A stretch of 64,000 nt of DNA from Trametes villosa. Lineage: Eukaryota > Basidiomycota > Agaricomycetes > Polyporales > Polyporaceae. How positions within the stretch are numbered: the stretch's first letter is position 1; each line of letters begins with the position of its first letter. This document shows, one piece after another, positions 42,422 to 52,707 of this stretch. The stretch lies in assembly GCA_002964805.2 (NCBI GenBank), contig PUDQ02000113.1:1-64000 (forward strand). Reading direction: 5' to 3'. The position numbers and the translations under genes are program-made. The notes under the pieces were generated by a model that worked only from the letters and a program-made list of their open reading frames with translations, had not been told where the DNA came from and searched no databases.

Positions 42422-45400
42422 TCAGCGTGTTCGCCCATCTCGTCCTCTATCCGGCTTTAGAGCGACCGCGCCAAACGTCTGGTGGAAGCGCCGGGTGGCG
42501 TTGATGAACGCGAAAAGGGGTGGGAGAGCCGCGGCGGTGTTGAGCAAGCACGACAGCTGCCGGCCGCGCTGTCCCAGAGGGCGAAGGTGGACGGCTCGGG
42601 CCGCCGCATAGCAGGGACAGGCGACGAGGAAATGGAAGACCGACTCCGCCACTTCCCCACACGCCGGGCAGCTCGCCGATTCCGCCTTCTGGATGCGGCA
42701 GAGATGCGCGTTGAGCGGCGCATGCCCGGATCGTAGCTGGAAGAGCAGGCAAGCCTGCCGTCGCGGAAGAGCCTTGATGAGCTTCGCAAACTTGCCCGAC
42801 GGCAGGCCCGACGCGACCGGCTTGAGCTGTATGCCTCTGCGCGAGGTTTGCCAACGCTCCTTGGCCTGCTCTCGCAGCGAGGACAGGTGCGTCTGCCGCG
42901 CCTTGGCCGCGTTCACCGGGAGCGGCTTCCGCAGTGCCGCAGGGAGGCGGGCCAGCGTACTCGACTCCCCGTGCGCCGCGTCCTTGGCAGCATCGTCCGC
43001 CCTTTCGTTACCGTCCACACCCAGGTGCCCTGGTACCCACCGAACCGTAAGATCGAGCGCGGCGTGCGTCTTGTGCGCCTGTCCAAGCACGCGGTGCAGA
43101 ATTGCCATTGTGACCTGCCCCGGCTTTGCCTCTGCCAACACCGAAGCCTGGGGCACCCCGCGGTTGTCCAGCGCGACCGACGCCCGTGAAACCGCTCGTC
43201 GCTCGCGTCGGATGAGCTCGACACCCAGCGCGAGCCCGACCACTTCTGCCTCCGGCACCGAATGCTCACTCGATGGTCCGAGATGCAGCTGAAGCACTCG
43301 CGGAGGGCGCACCCCTCCGCGCAAGAGGACTGCGGCCGCGCCTACCCCACCATCAATGTCCGAGCCGTCGGAGTAGACTCGGAGTCCCTCTCGCCGCACC
43401 CACTCCTCCTCTGCCCCGAGTGCTGCCAGCTTGTCCTCGCGCACCTCGATGCGATGCGGCGCCGTCCAGCGCGGGTGCTTCCAGCGTGGGCGGACCTTCT
43501 CCATCCTTTCTGGGTTTGCGGTGTCGGCATATCCATGGAGGAGCTCGTGCAGCGCTGAGCGGTGGAACTTGACGAAGCGCCGCTTGGCCGTGCGGAGGTG
43601 TGCATGGAGCGGGTGAGTCCGGGGAAGAGTGCATAGGCGCACCGTCGACCGCTGGCAGAGTTTGTCGACGAGGAGGGGGAAAGGAAGGAGGTCTGCATGC
43701 GCTTCCATCACGTCTGTCGCCGTAGTCCGCATTCCACCTGTCATGATTAGAAGTGCCTGACGCTGCACCCGCGCCAGCTTCTTGATCGCGCCAACCGAGC
43801 CATGCAAGCGGCGCTGGCCAAAGAGCTTCCTGGTTGGGGTGAGGAAGGTGTCGACCGCATAGAGCATGCTAGGGACCGCGACTGCGAGGTAAAGCCGCTT
43901 GACCAGATCCATGCGAAGCCCATACTGCAGCCGGGAGAGCCGACGTATGAGCGAGACCCAGGCCTCGCCCTTCGCCAGAGCGAGTGCGACATGCTGATGA
44001 AAGCGCAGCTTGTGGTCGAGCAGGACCCCCAGAAAGCGATGGTGATCAGACGGGGATATGACCGTGTCGCCAAGAGTGAGAGCCGGGCCCAGATCAGAAC
44101 CACGAAGCTTCCGAGAGCAGTTCAGTAGGCCAAACTTCTCCACCGAGAAGGCCGAGTTGGACGCGCGCGACCAGTCCAGGGCGCCGCCGTCCCGCTCCAT
44201 AAACTGGCGAATACGGTCGTGCACTTGCGTGAAGGTCTTCCCTGTGACCACCAATGCCACATCGTCCATAGAGCCCACCGCGGTCTCCCCGTTCGCCGTC
44301 ACAGCACTGTCGATGAGGTCCGAGTTATAGAACGCGTAGAGGATGACCGATAAGGGGCAGCCCTGGTCAATTCCACTCTGGATCTCGAAGGCGTCAGATG
44401 CGTAGTCGTCGAACTTCAGATATGTCTGCCGGCCACTCAGCTTCACTCGCAACCAGTCCGTGATCTCCGCCGGTACCCCACGCTGCCGCATGACATGGAA
44501 AAGGCGCTCTGGCGTGGCCGCGGGGAACGCTGACTTGATGTCCAGGAAGAGAACGGAGGCGACCTTCTTGACGCGCCATGCGTCCTTGACCAGCTTCGTG
44601 ACCAGATGGAGCGAGTCAGTAGTGGTACGCCCCGGGCGGCCGCCAAACTGGAACCCGGCGAGCATCGCCTTGGCCTCCGCCTCGTAGACGAGCACGTCCG
44701 CCACGCAGCGCGACAAGATCTTCGACATGCAGCTTAGGAGGGCAACCGGACGATAGGCCTTTGCAACCGTGTAGTCGCTCTTCCCCGGCTTCCGCAAGAC
44801 GACCGTGTCCGAGACCCGCCACCGTTGCGGGTAGTAGCGGAGCGTAAAGGAAGCTCGAAAGAGCCGGCCGAGAATGGGCGTGAGGACCTCCTCACAGTGC
44901 TTGTACACCTCGTTCGGTACGCCATCCGGGCCCGGTACCTTGAACGCCCGCAGCTGTCTCGTGGCTCGCGCGATCTGCTGGTCGGTGATGCTGCGGAATC
45001 GGAACACTGGTTCGGGATAGAGGGGCTCGCCAGGCAGCTCAGGTGCCGGCCCCGGCGGGAGGAAGAACGTCTTGTAGAACTCCTCCCCTTTCTCTTCGTT
45101 CGTCGTCAGTGTCGCCTTAGAGCCGTCCTGCCTCGTACAGTGTATCGGAGGTATTCTGGAGCTGCCGCCATCTGACGGGCCGTTCTTGACGAAGCGGTGT
45201 GCTGCCCAGATAGAGTTCGCGTCGACAGAATCCAGCCAGGCCTGCCAGTGATCGCGCTTAGCCGCTCGAATACAGTCCGTGTAGCGGTTTCGCGCCGAGC
45301 GATACTCTCTGTGCACCGGATGCGACGGGTCGCCCCGGAAGCGGTAGGTCTGACGCCCGAGCCGCTTCACGACCTTCCTCATCTGCGTGAGGTCCTTGGA

Positions 45401-46354
45401 CCACCAACGCTTGGCGAAAGGGGAGGGGCGAGTGACCGGGACCTCCCGCGCCACCGCTGCAGAGAGAGCATCCTCGACACAATCGAGAGTGCGCTCAAAG
45501 TCTTGCGTGGATGTGATGACCTCGGGCGGCGGCCGGCGCGCAAGCTGCTGCCGAAGGACGTCTCGGAACGCACCCCAGTCGACCTCCCGGAAGTTACGGC
45601 GCTCCACTACAGCCGCTGCCGCCAGCCCTAGTTGGACTTCGGTCAGAATCGGAAAGTGGTCAGTCTTCGGGGGGCGAAGGTGGGGGGCCGTGGTGCAGCG
45701 CAGGAGGCACTCCTGCAGCCCATCGGAGCAGAACACGTTGTCCGGGCGGGTGAGATTCTTCGTGCGTGACGCCTCCAGCGTCGGCAGACCGGCCGGGAGG
45801 GATAGCTCCAGCCCCAGTTCCGCAACATAGTTCAGCAGCGTCTGAGCCCGATCGAGGTTGGGGGTGGTGAATAGATGGTGGTTGCGAGCCTCGTCCCAGA
45901 GGGGATGGTGTCGATTGAAGTCGCCAAGCCAGATTATGTTGTCAGAGTGACGTCCCGTAGCTGCCAGTCGCCGCGTCGCCCTAGCAGTCGCGTGCAAGGC
46001 ATTATCGTGAGACCCATCGACGTACAGATTAAACAGATGTAGTGTAGATTCGCCAGTAGTGAGAGAGATAGCAGTGATGTCAGGGGAGGGGATGGCGATG
46101 GGAGACCAAGCGTTCGTGGACAACGCCGTGCTGACTAGTAAGACCGAACGCGTGCGCTGCCCAGAGTCGTGGTGAGCCGTCGGGTAGACCACTCGCCAGT
46201 GTCGGGTTGCCCTAGTGAGGTTGAGATGGTCAAGGTAGGGCTCCTGTAGCGCTAGGATGTCGAAGTCCTTGGGGGAGGCAGAGTGGAGGAGGTCCGCCAG
46301 CGCGTCTGCCGACTTGTTCAGATTCTGCTGCCAGATACGTATCGTGTTAGTCAT
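42422..46354 (-). CDS. LINE ORF2: APE endonuclease, reverse transcriptase, RNase H
   Basis: 1310 aa without a stop. Endonuclease (residues 1-240): IWQQNLNKSADAL, ALQEPYLDH, WLGDFNRHHPLWDE and PKTDHFPIL, with the usual acidic and His residues. Reverse transcriptase (about 430-760): KVPGPDGVPNEVYKHC, YRPVALLSCMSKILSRC, AGFQFGGRPGRTTTDSL, FLDIKSAFPAATPERL, SGIDQGCPLSVILYAFYN, and catalytic SMDDVAL near 697. RNase H (about 990-1130): YSDGSDIDGGVG, EAEVVGLALGVELI, GHLGVDGNERADDAA. C-terminal zinc motif near 1228: CPACGEVAESVFHFLVAC. The protein nicks the target and copies element RNA in place. Its ATG overlaps the ORF1 stop as ATGA. Confidence 0.96.
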   Translation of the reverse strand: MTNTIRIWQQNLNKSADALADLLHSASPKDFDILALQEPYLDHLNLTRATRHWRVVYPTAHHDSGQRTRSVLLVSTALSTNAWSPIAIPSPDITAISLTTGESTLHLFNLYVDGSHDNALHATARATRRLAATGRHSDNIIWLGDFNRHHPLWDEARNHHLFTTPNLDRAQTLLNYVAELGLELSLPAGLPTLEASRTKNLTRPDNVFCSDGLQECLLRCTTAPHLRPPKTDHFPILTEVQLGLAAAAVVERRNFREVDWGAFRDVLRQQLARRPPPEVITSTQDFERTLDCVEDALSAAVAREVPVTRPSPFAKRWWSKDLTQMRKVVKRLGRQTYRFRGDPSHPVHREYRSARNRYTDCIRAAKRDHWQAWLDSVDANSIWAAHRFVKNGPSDGGSSRIPPIHCTRQDGSKATLTTNEEKGEEFYKTFFLPPGPAPELPGEPLYPEPVFRFRSITDQQIARATRQLRAFKVPGPDGVPNEVYKHCEEVLTPILGRLFRASFTLRYYPQRWRVSDTVVLRKPGKSDYTVAKAYRPVALLSCMSKILSRCVADVLVYEAEAKAMLAGFQFGGRPGRTTTDSLHLVTKLVKDAWRVKKVASVLFLDIKSAFPAATPERLFHVMRQRGVPAEITDWLRVKLSGRQTYLKFDDYASDAFEIQSGIDQGCPLSVILYAFYNSDLIDSAVTANGETAVGSMDDVALVVTGKTFTQVHDRIRQFMERDGGALDWSRASNSAFSVEKFGLLNCSRKLRGSDLGPALTLGDTVISPSDHHRFLGVLLDHKLRFHQHVALALAKGEAWVSLIRRLSRLQYGLRMDLVKRLYLAVAVPSMLYAVDTFLTPTRKLFGQRRLHGSVGAIKKLARVQRQALLIMTGGMRTTATDVMEAHADLLPFPLLVDKLCQRSTVRLCTLPRTHPLHAHLRTAKRRFVKFHRSALHELLHGYADTANPERMEKVRPRWKHPRWTAPHRIEVREDKLAALGAEEEWVRREGLRVYSDGSDIDGGVGAAAVLLRGGVRPPRVLQLHLGPSSEHSVPEAEVVGLALGVELIRRERRAVSRASVALDNRGVPQASVLAEAKPGQVTMAILHRVLGQAHKTHAALDLTVRWVPGHLGVDGNERADDAAKDAAHGESSTLARLPAALRKPLPVNAAKARQTHLSSLREQAKERWQTSRRGIQLKPVASGLPSGKFAKLIKALPRRQACLLFQLRSGHAPLNAHLCRIQKAESASCPACGEVAESVFHFLVACPCYAAARAVHLRPLGQRGRQLSCLLNTAAALPPLFAFINATRRFHQTFGAVALKPDRGRDGRTR
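46351..46354 (-). promoter_or_regulatory. ATGA overlap of ORF1 stop and ORF2 start
   Basis: On the minus strand ATG (46354-46352) of ORF2 overlaps TGA (46353-46351) of ORF1. This layout is used for termination-reinitiation in some LINEs. Confidence 0.8.
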
Positions 46355-48054
46355 TGAGCTCGGCCAGGGCTGCGGCCCGCGCGCGAAGCGTTCTCCTGCG
46401 AATCCAGGTGCTTATCAAGTGTCCCTTGCATCAAAAAGCGTGTACTCATCTGCGATGCTCGATGCCTGCCAGCACGTCCTGCTACCTGCCACCCCTCGTC
46501 CCCCATCTCCGGGGATCTGAAGCGTAGACTACCGCCGTGGCGCGGGCCGCCAGACCAGTCAGGACCGGCGAAGTCGGTCTCGGGGAGCCAAGTGTCGGGG
46601 TCGTCCGTCGGGAAAAGGCGCAGCCCGGCGTCCGGCTGCCGCTGCTGCAGCTTTGCCGTCTGCGCCAGGTAGGTCGGGCAATCACGGTCCCATGACGCGT
46701 GGCCCGCCTCTCTGCAATTGACGCAGTACAGCTCGGCCTGAGCAGTGACCTTGCACGCCTCGGAGCGGTGCTCGCGGCTGCCGCACGACCCGCAGACCTC
46801 GTGATCCTGCTTGCAGTCCCGGGCGAGGTGCACCGGCTCGTACCGGTGGCACTTGGTGCAGCGGAACGGCTCCGCCAAGCACTTACGAGCGCGTACCTTC
46901 TTCCCAGCTATCACCAGCCCCTCCCGGATGGCGGAGTTGGCGACCTCTGGCCTCGCAAATGACAGCATGAGGTGCGCGACCTGCTGCCCCGGGCGGCGTC
47001 GGCCTGCTGGCTTAATCCACCGCGCATGAACCACCGAACCCTGGGGCAGCCCGCTCCTGTCCTCCATCTCCGTGATGTTCAACGAGCTGTTAGGCTCAAA
47101 TGCCACTGGAACGAATTCCACGACGAGCTTGAACTGGCGAGTCTTGACCTGAGCGTTCGCCCCAAGTCCTGAAGCAAACCCGTGAGCGCGCTCATCTGAC
47201 TCCCGCAGCCACGCCGCGGCCTCCGAGGTCGAGAACTCGAACACCACGCCATCGTTCCTCAGCACCGTTGCCGCCACCACTCTCAGATCCTCGGGAACGG
47301 TGTCATCCGCTCCCCGCATGATCTCCAGTGCCTGCTCCGCCTTCGCAATCAGGACCCGCTCGGTGATCCTCTCGCCACCCCCGGCTTCGAGCGGCACCCC
47401 GTCTACAAGCACCTGCCGCGCGCGCATGCGCGCTCGGTCAACCGCGTGCGATGCCGGGACCGCCACCACAGGCCGACCCGTGCGGGCAGCATCGGCGTAG
47501 CTCCCAGCCGCGGTTCCCCCTCGCGCCCGCTCTGCCTCCGCGCGCAACTCGTTACAGACCGCCTTCATCTCCCCGAGCGTCTCCCCAGCCTCCGCAACCA
47601 TTGCCTGCATCGACCCCTGCAGCTGCTCCTCCGTCATGAGGATCGAGTCCAACATCGTCGCGACCCGGTCGGTCGCCCCCTCCACTACGCTATCGGCGAG
47701 AGAGTTACTCAGCTTCGTGTCCAGTACCGCCCGCGCGTAGTGCGCGAAAGCAATAATCCCCTTCACAGCGTACTCCTTCGACGAGGCCAGGGCAGCCAGA
47801 TGTAGGAGGCCCGTGATCAGTCCTTCTGGTGTGGGTTCGGGGGTGGTGGGCACAAGCGTGTCCTCCTGCAGAACCCTCACGGCGGTCTCCAGGTCGGGCA
47901 GGACCCCACTGAAGTGTCTGAAGAGGTCTGTCGAGTTCATTCTTCGCAGCATTACGGCATCGGCGGCTCGCGTCGTAGGCGACGGCTGAGAAGCCGCCGC
48001 CGGTGACGCTCGCGCTCCCGATCTTTTCGGTCCCGAGCTACCCAGAGGACCCAT
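46351..48054 (-). CDS. LINE ORF1: nucleic-acid-binding Gag-like protein with three CCHC-type knuckles
   Basis: 567 aa. A Ser/Pro-rich start (GPLGSSGPKRSG) precedes a helical region (about 30-200). A middle domain contains VVAATVLRNDGVVFEFSTSEAAAWLRE and VVEFVPVAFEPNSSLNITEME. Three zinc knuckles at about 400-460 are CTKCHRYEPVHLARDC, CGSCGSREHRSEAC and CVNCREAGHASWDRDC; only the second has exact C-x2-C-x4-H-x4-C spacing. It probably coats element RNA and chaperones reverse transcription. The ATG at 48054 follows a leader of about 150 bp. Confidence 0.92.
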   Translation of the reverse strand: MGPLGSSGPKRSGARASPAAASQPSPTTRAADAVMLRRMNSTDLFRHFSGVLPDLETAVRVLQEDTLVPTTPEPTPEGLITGLLHLAALASSKEYAVKGIIAFAHYARAVLDTKLSNSLADSVVEGATDRVATMLDSILMTEEQLQGSMQAMVAEAGETLGEMKAVCNELRAEAERARGGTAAGSYADAARTGRPVVAVPASHAVDRARMRARQVLVDGVPLEAGGGERITERVLIAKAEQALEIMRGADDTVPEDLRVVAATVLRNDGVVFEFSTSEAAAWLRESDERAHGFASGLGANAQVKTRQFKLVVEFVPVAFEPNSSLNITEMEDRSGLPQGSVVHARWIKPAGRRRPGQQVAHLMLSFARPEVANSAIREGLVIAGKKVRARKCLAEPFRCTKCHRYEPVHLARDCKQDHEVCGSCGSREHRSEACKVTAQAELYCVNCREAGHASWDRDCPTYLAQTAKLQQRQPDAGLRLFPTDDPDTWLPETDFAGPDWSGGPRHGGSLRFRSPEMGDEGWQVAGRAGRHRASQMSTRFLMQGTLDKHLDSQENASRAGRSPGRAQ

Positions 48055-48207
48055 ATCGTTTCCGGTGAGTGTCGCCAGCCCAGAGATATCCCCGTAGTAT
48101 TCCTAGAGGTACAGTACTACTGCGACCGCACGTCCGTGGCCCGCTCCTATTGGCTCGGAGCGTGGGAAAAAGCCTGGAGGTGGTGGTAGCAAGTCAAGAG
48201 GAGCCCA

Positions 48208-48219
48208 CCTCCTACGCTT
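48208..48219. repeat. LINE target-site duplication, 5' side
   Basis: CCTCCTACGCTT, identical to 41761-41772; next bases differ on both sides. Confidence 0.92.
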
Positions 48220-48892
48220 GAGGAACCACAAAGCCGCAAACAAGACCACGAGTACCGCAACGCCTCCGATAACGCCTCCCACTATCGGGCCGATGGACGA
48301 CTTGGCTCTGGCTGACCCCGCTGCGATGGGCGACGCTGTGTCCGTGGGCGCGGGCTGCGTCTGCGTCGACGAGGAGCCGGCCTCCGGGTCGAGCGGAGTA
48401 TACTGGATGTAATCCAGCACCCACGGCCACTGAACCGTCTTGTCTCCGCGGTCAACATGAATCACCAGCGTGTGCTCCCGCGGCTCCAAGTTGACGCTCT
48501 GGTACCACATCCACCCGTAGTGCGGCTTGCTGTCGAGGACGGACGTCTGGGGCCCCGAAGAGACACCGTCGACGAAGAACGTGACGACCGGCGCCGGGGC
48601 GGGCGAGGACGTTTTCGGGGGCGCGAGGATGACGCCGTACACGAAGACGTCTGTGCCTGTGCGGCGCAGGGTCCATCGAGTGTTCAGCGGGATGTTCTCC
48701 GCGAGAGAGGTGCCGCTCGAACTCACCGTTGAAAACGAACGTGGCCGTGGCGTTGGTGTACCCTGCGGAGTAGGTGCTGTTCATGACATTGTCCTGTCGG
48801 TTGAGGTGTGCCCAGAGGCTCTCCGGCTGGTACACGATGGAGGGGTTGGAGTCGTCCACGATCACGGTAGATGTCATGGTGAAAGCATTCAA

Positions 48893-50063
48893 CTGGCCCT
48901 GCAGCAGGATAGGACCGCACAGCGAGTTCCAGCAGTAGCAGGGTAGAATGGGGTGGCAAGAGAGCGGTTGCTCTGCAGCGCGGACCCATGTCAGTGAGAC
49001 CGTTCCTCACCGGCCTCGTACGGGTAGCACTCCTGTGATCCTCGAGGCCATGTACTCAGACGGTGTCTGATGCCCTGCACCTCGCGAAGCCGCGAGTGCA
49101 TTGTACCTGGCACGACGGACGGCCCGGTTATGACGCGTTGTCGTGGACCCTCGCGCGTACCTGCAGCTTCATGCTTGTGGCAGTACTACCAGGATATGCC
49201 CTACACCGACAAGCAGGTCCTCGCGCTGTGTCGTATACCGAGCCAAAGTCAGCGGCCTTTGGAGGATCGTGGAGAACTACGCACATAGTACTATTCACAG
49301 ATGTTTGACGACGTGGCTCGACAGCGCAATGACGTCTAAGTCGCTGTAATCGGGGCGGAAAGCTCTCCATATATGCATGGCAGCTCGAGGCTGAGACTCA
49401 TCCTAGGAGGCGTGCATCGATCGCACACAGCCCAAACGCGCCGCAAACCTACCGAGAGCTTCTCGAATGTCCTTTCAAAAGAGCTGTTCGGAAATGCTCG
49501 GGATACATGCAGCTTCAGAAGAGCCGAGGCTCTAAGCTTCCTCATACGCGCGCGATGCGATGGACCTGTCGTCGTCGATGTGCAGCCTTGATTTAAGACT
49601 GGTCTTGCGGCTTAACGAGCTGTACAGACGCACCACTACCGCCGCACAGCTGTGGTTTCTCGTGCGTCATCTTCTTGAGGGCCAGTACGGTGGAAGATGT
49701 GGCTCAAGACAAACCTACCAAATGTGCATACGCGCTACGGCATCTGTGGGCGCCAGTTGGTATTTGCATCGTACGTACACACTCACGAGACTCTGAGGAA
49801 TCGCTGGGAAATTGCAGGGCGGGAAAATCCATCCATGTCATTAGATCCGTCACAGGGACAAGAAGGGTACTAGCTACTATCATACAAGCATCAAGTGGAA
49901 GTCGTAAGGGGTAACAACATGGAGGGGGCGCTAGAGTGGTATACAGTTTGACATGCTACTCGCCGTACGCAAGTGCAATCAGCTAGCACAAGATATGAGA
50001 AGGAGGGGAAGCGGAGAGGGGTGGAAGGGTTGCCAGGGGAGGGGGGGGGGAAAGAGAGCCGCT
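48893..50063. other. Intergenic stretch, 1.2 kb
   Basis: It should include the upstream exon and promoter of the disrupted membrane-protein gene (right next to 48893) and the 3' UTR of the stomatin gene (near 50063). No other gene is supported. Confidence 0.45.
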
Positions 50064-51330
50064 TTAGACTTCGCTCACGCTGGAGAGCAGGCCGGCTTGA
50101 GCGACGGCGCTGCTGCCCTCGCCGCTCTCGTTCTGGAGGAGGCCCCTGCTCCCACCGGAGCCAGAGCCGGACGCCTCGGGCTGGGTGTTGATCTGCCCGA
50201 TGACGTCGCTCTGGAGCTGCATCGGCACGAACACGACCTTGCTGTTCGCGTTCTTCGCCATCGCCTGCAGCGCCTCGAGCTGGCGGATCTGCATCGCGGC
50301 GGGCGAGGCGAGGATGTCGGCGGCCTGGCGCATGAGGCGCGCGGCGTCGACCTCGGCGCGCGCGGCGATGACCTTGCTCTCGCCGATGCGCTTCTGCTGC
50401 GCGGCGGAGGAGAGCGAGGCGGAGACCTCGGGCGAGAAGATGATGTCCTTGATGAGGATGCCCTCGATCGCGACGCCCCACTTGTCCGCGACGTCGCCGA
50501 CGATCTCCGCGATCTCGAACGCCATCGCCTCGCGCTCGGTCACGACGCTCTGCACCATGCGCGCGCCGACGACGTGCCGGAGCGTGGTCTGCGCGCGCTC
50601 GATGAGCGCCTGGCGCAGGTCGGAGATGCCGAACGCGGCGCGGTAGGGGTTGGTGATCTGGAAGTAGATGACCGAGTCGCTAAAGCGTACATGTCAGTAA
50701 CATGTTAGGGGGAGACGTGGATAATACTGACATCTCGACGTCGACGTTGTCGCGTGTGATGACCTTCTGCCGTCCAATGGCACTGATCTGGATCTTCACG
50801 TCGACGACGCGGAGGGACTCCGTGCAGACATTGACCTGGACAAGGCCAGGGTCGACCGACTTGTAGAACTGGCCGAACCGCGACACGAGACCAACGGAAC
50901 CTGCATGGATGCGTTGTGAGTATGCATATGAATCGAACTGGCTGCACATCACTCGCCTTGCTGAACCTCGCGGAAGGGGTTGGGGCATGGGCAGCAGGGA
51001 ATAGCTCCCAAAAAACCGATGCACAACCCGAGGCCGTTCAACAGGGACCCATAGACGCCATGAGTGACCTACAACGCAGTTAGAACACTCCCTTGATGGA
51101 CGAGAAGAGCACGTACCTCTGATGTACCCAAGTCCTGCGCGTACGAGGGCTGGAGGGATGACGCAACGAGATTAGATACGGGAGAAGAGATTGGCCGTGC
51201 GCGGGAAACGGACCTGCATCTCACTTCGCTTGAGCGGCTGGACCTTGATGAACTGCTCCCCATTTGGCTTGCGCGTGGGCGCCGAGGACGACCCGCGGGG
51301 CTCATCCGTGACTGCGTTGGGTGCGGACAT
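50064..51330 (-). CDS. Stomatin/band-7 (SPFH) membrane protein, 5 exons
   Basis: Model: complement of join(50064..50679, 50732..50900, 50957..51068, 51117..51149, 51214..51330), 348 aa. After a polar N-terminus comes a hydrophobic Cys-rich hairpin (GLCIGFLGAIPCCPCPNPF), the usual monotopic membrane anchor and palmitoylation region. The SPFH domain follows: GSVGLVSRFGQFYKSVDPGLV, VDVKIQISAIGRQKVITRDNV, DSVIYFQITNPYRAAFGI, LRQALIERAQTTLRHVVGARM, WGVAIEGILIKDIIFSPEV and a coiled coil (KVIAARAEVDAARLMRQAADIL). Stomatins form oligomers that organise membrane microdomains. The third intron (50901-50956) starts with GC rather than GT; the family sequence requires this junction (VQQ-GSVGLV). Confidence 0.9.
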
Positions 51331-52707
51331 GGTCAGCGCGTGCACGAGCGACGAGGGCGGGTGGGAGAAAGGCGGCGGGGACTCAGCGCGGGCCAGCCGC
51401 CTGCGTCCCACCGGAGCCTATGGCGGTTCGGGCGCCTCACCGTTTGGGGCATCGTGGTCGACGACGTTCCCACGGGCGGAGCGGTCGCTGGGGGTGTATG
51501 CGCGCGCCTTGGAGTCCATGTTGCTCATCGGGTACGTCTGCGTCGTGGGCGAGGGCATGTGCGGGCGGGCGCGGCCAGGTGAATGGAGGGCGCGGGGCGT
51601 GGACGCTGGTGGAGGCAGCGAGAGAGCGTGCGCGCGCGCGAGGTCTTATATGTGCGCGGGTGAGAGCGGCAGTCAGCTGGGGCAGCTTCCGCAGCTGAGC
51701 TTGTTCCCTCCCATGTTCCCGTCCGCTCCCACCGCCGCCCCGCCGTCTGACAGTTCGCGCATATCGTCGCCTCCTCCGCAGCTCGCAGAGGCGATGCCAT
51801 TCATTGCGAAACCGTCGCGGACTTCGGAGTATCTGCGCGCTCAACTCTGTGCTTCGTGTGGAACCGGAGGAGACAAGGCGGACCTCCATCTCTTGCTGTC
51901 AGTTGTGCGCTGCGCATAGCCGCCTATCAGCCCCTTGCACCAGAGCATATGCTGGAGGTGCAGTGCATTCTCAAACATTGACGTACACTAGGGTCCGCGA
52001 TCGTCCTAGGTCCGCGGCTTGACCTGATGTTCTTCGGTTTTTAAAACACCGGTGTGCATGCACCTGACCCATGCGCAGTCCCCGACGAGCTGCGAGCCCA
52101 CCCAGGTGCGTCCAGATGCCGCGCGGCATAGAGAGTGTATACAGGTGCCGAGGGTACGGCGAACGACAGGACGCCAAGATTTCTGCGAGGGGCACAGCAT
52201 CGACGAAATGTATGATGTCTGCCCGCCGACTCCGAGGACGCCATGCCGATCGGGGTGTAGCGCCGTCGACTCCGGACCATGGCATGCGGCACCACATCGC
52301 AGCAGGGGAGCATCACCAGGTATGTGACTTGCAAGGTGCTGTGCGCAAGACAACGACTGCGAGAGAGTGAGAGGGACAAAACAGTTTCTATATTATACAG
52401 CAGCGAACCAGACGACACGCGCGGGTCGACAACACCTTCAGAGCGAAAGCAACGATAGGATATGGATGATACACCGAAATGCCCTAGAAATAGGTATGCG
52501 AGATCGCGACGCCACGAAGCACAGACACCGGAGCGCACGGATACGAAGCGGGAGTGGGGTTAAGGGGCGGGAGCGGGAGAGGGGACTGCAACGAGAGACG
52601 AGGGAGAGAGATGCATGGTGAGAGGCAACAAGCAGGAGAACAGTAGGGTAGGGATGCGTACGATACTATGTACAATCACTGGATATCGGAGGGGCGCAGT
52701 CGACGCT
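51331..52707. other. Upstream region of the stomatin gene and 3' flank of the RasGAP gene
   Basis: 1.4 kb without a supported gene. A 242-codon plus-strand frame here runs antisense through the first stomatin exon and has no recognisable domain. Confidence 0.5.

Larger units (their letters stand above)
41773..48207 (-). mobile_element. Full-length LINE (non-LTR retrotransposon) with intact ORF1 and ORF2
   Basis: 6,435 bp on the minus strand, bounded by the perfect 12-bp duplication CCTCCTACGCTT at 41761-41772 and 48208-48219. From the 5' end: about 150 bp leader, ORF1, ORF2, a 3' UTR of about 650 bp with AATAAA (about 41793-41798), and a short (AAAG)n tail against the target duplication. The tail, variable-length duplication and ORF layout are those of target-primed reverse transcription. 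A Tad1/I-type clade is likely because of the APE endonuclease plus RNase H; clade not verified. Confidence 0.93.
41140..48892 (-). pseudogene. Single-pass membrane protein gene, disrupted by a LINE in its coding exon
   Basis: Pieces: extracellular part 48892..48727 and 48656..48208, then the LINE, then 41772..41706 and 41624..41140. The N-terminal half is a secreted-type domain (SIVYQPESLWAHL, ATATFVFNG-TDVFVYGVIL, HYGWMWYQSVNLEPREHTLVIHV, WVLDYIQYTPL), a Ser/Thr/Pro stalk and a transmembrane helix (GPIVGGVIGGVAVLVVLFAALWF) followed by KRRR. Past the LINE the frame continues HGRAFDSLPTKRFDLLDQ and, after an intron, a Ser/Pro-rich tail ending HTDSGIRFG and VPPEYTER, typical of this large agaricomycete membrane-protein family. 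As it stands, translation runs from KRRR into the LINE and stops at about 48103. The signal-peptide exon upstream of 48892 was not resolved. Confidence 0.82.

Noticed and set aside
51191..51919. 242-codon plus-strand frame over the stomatin promoter
   Set aside because: Runs antisense through the first stomatin exon and has no recognisable domain.
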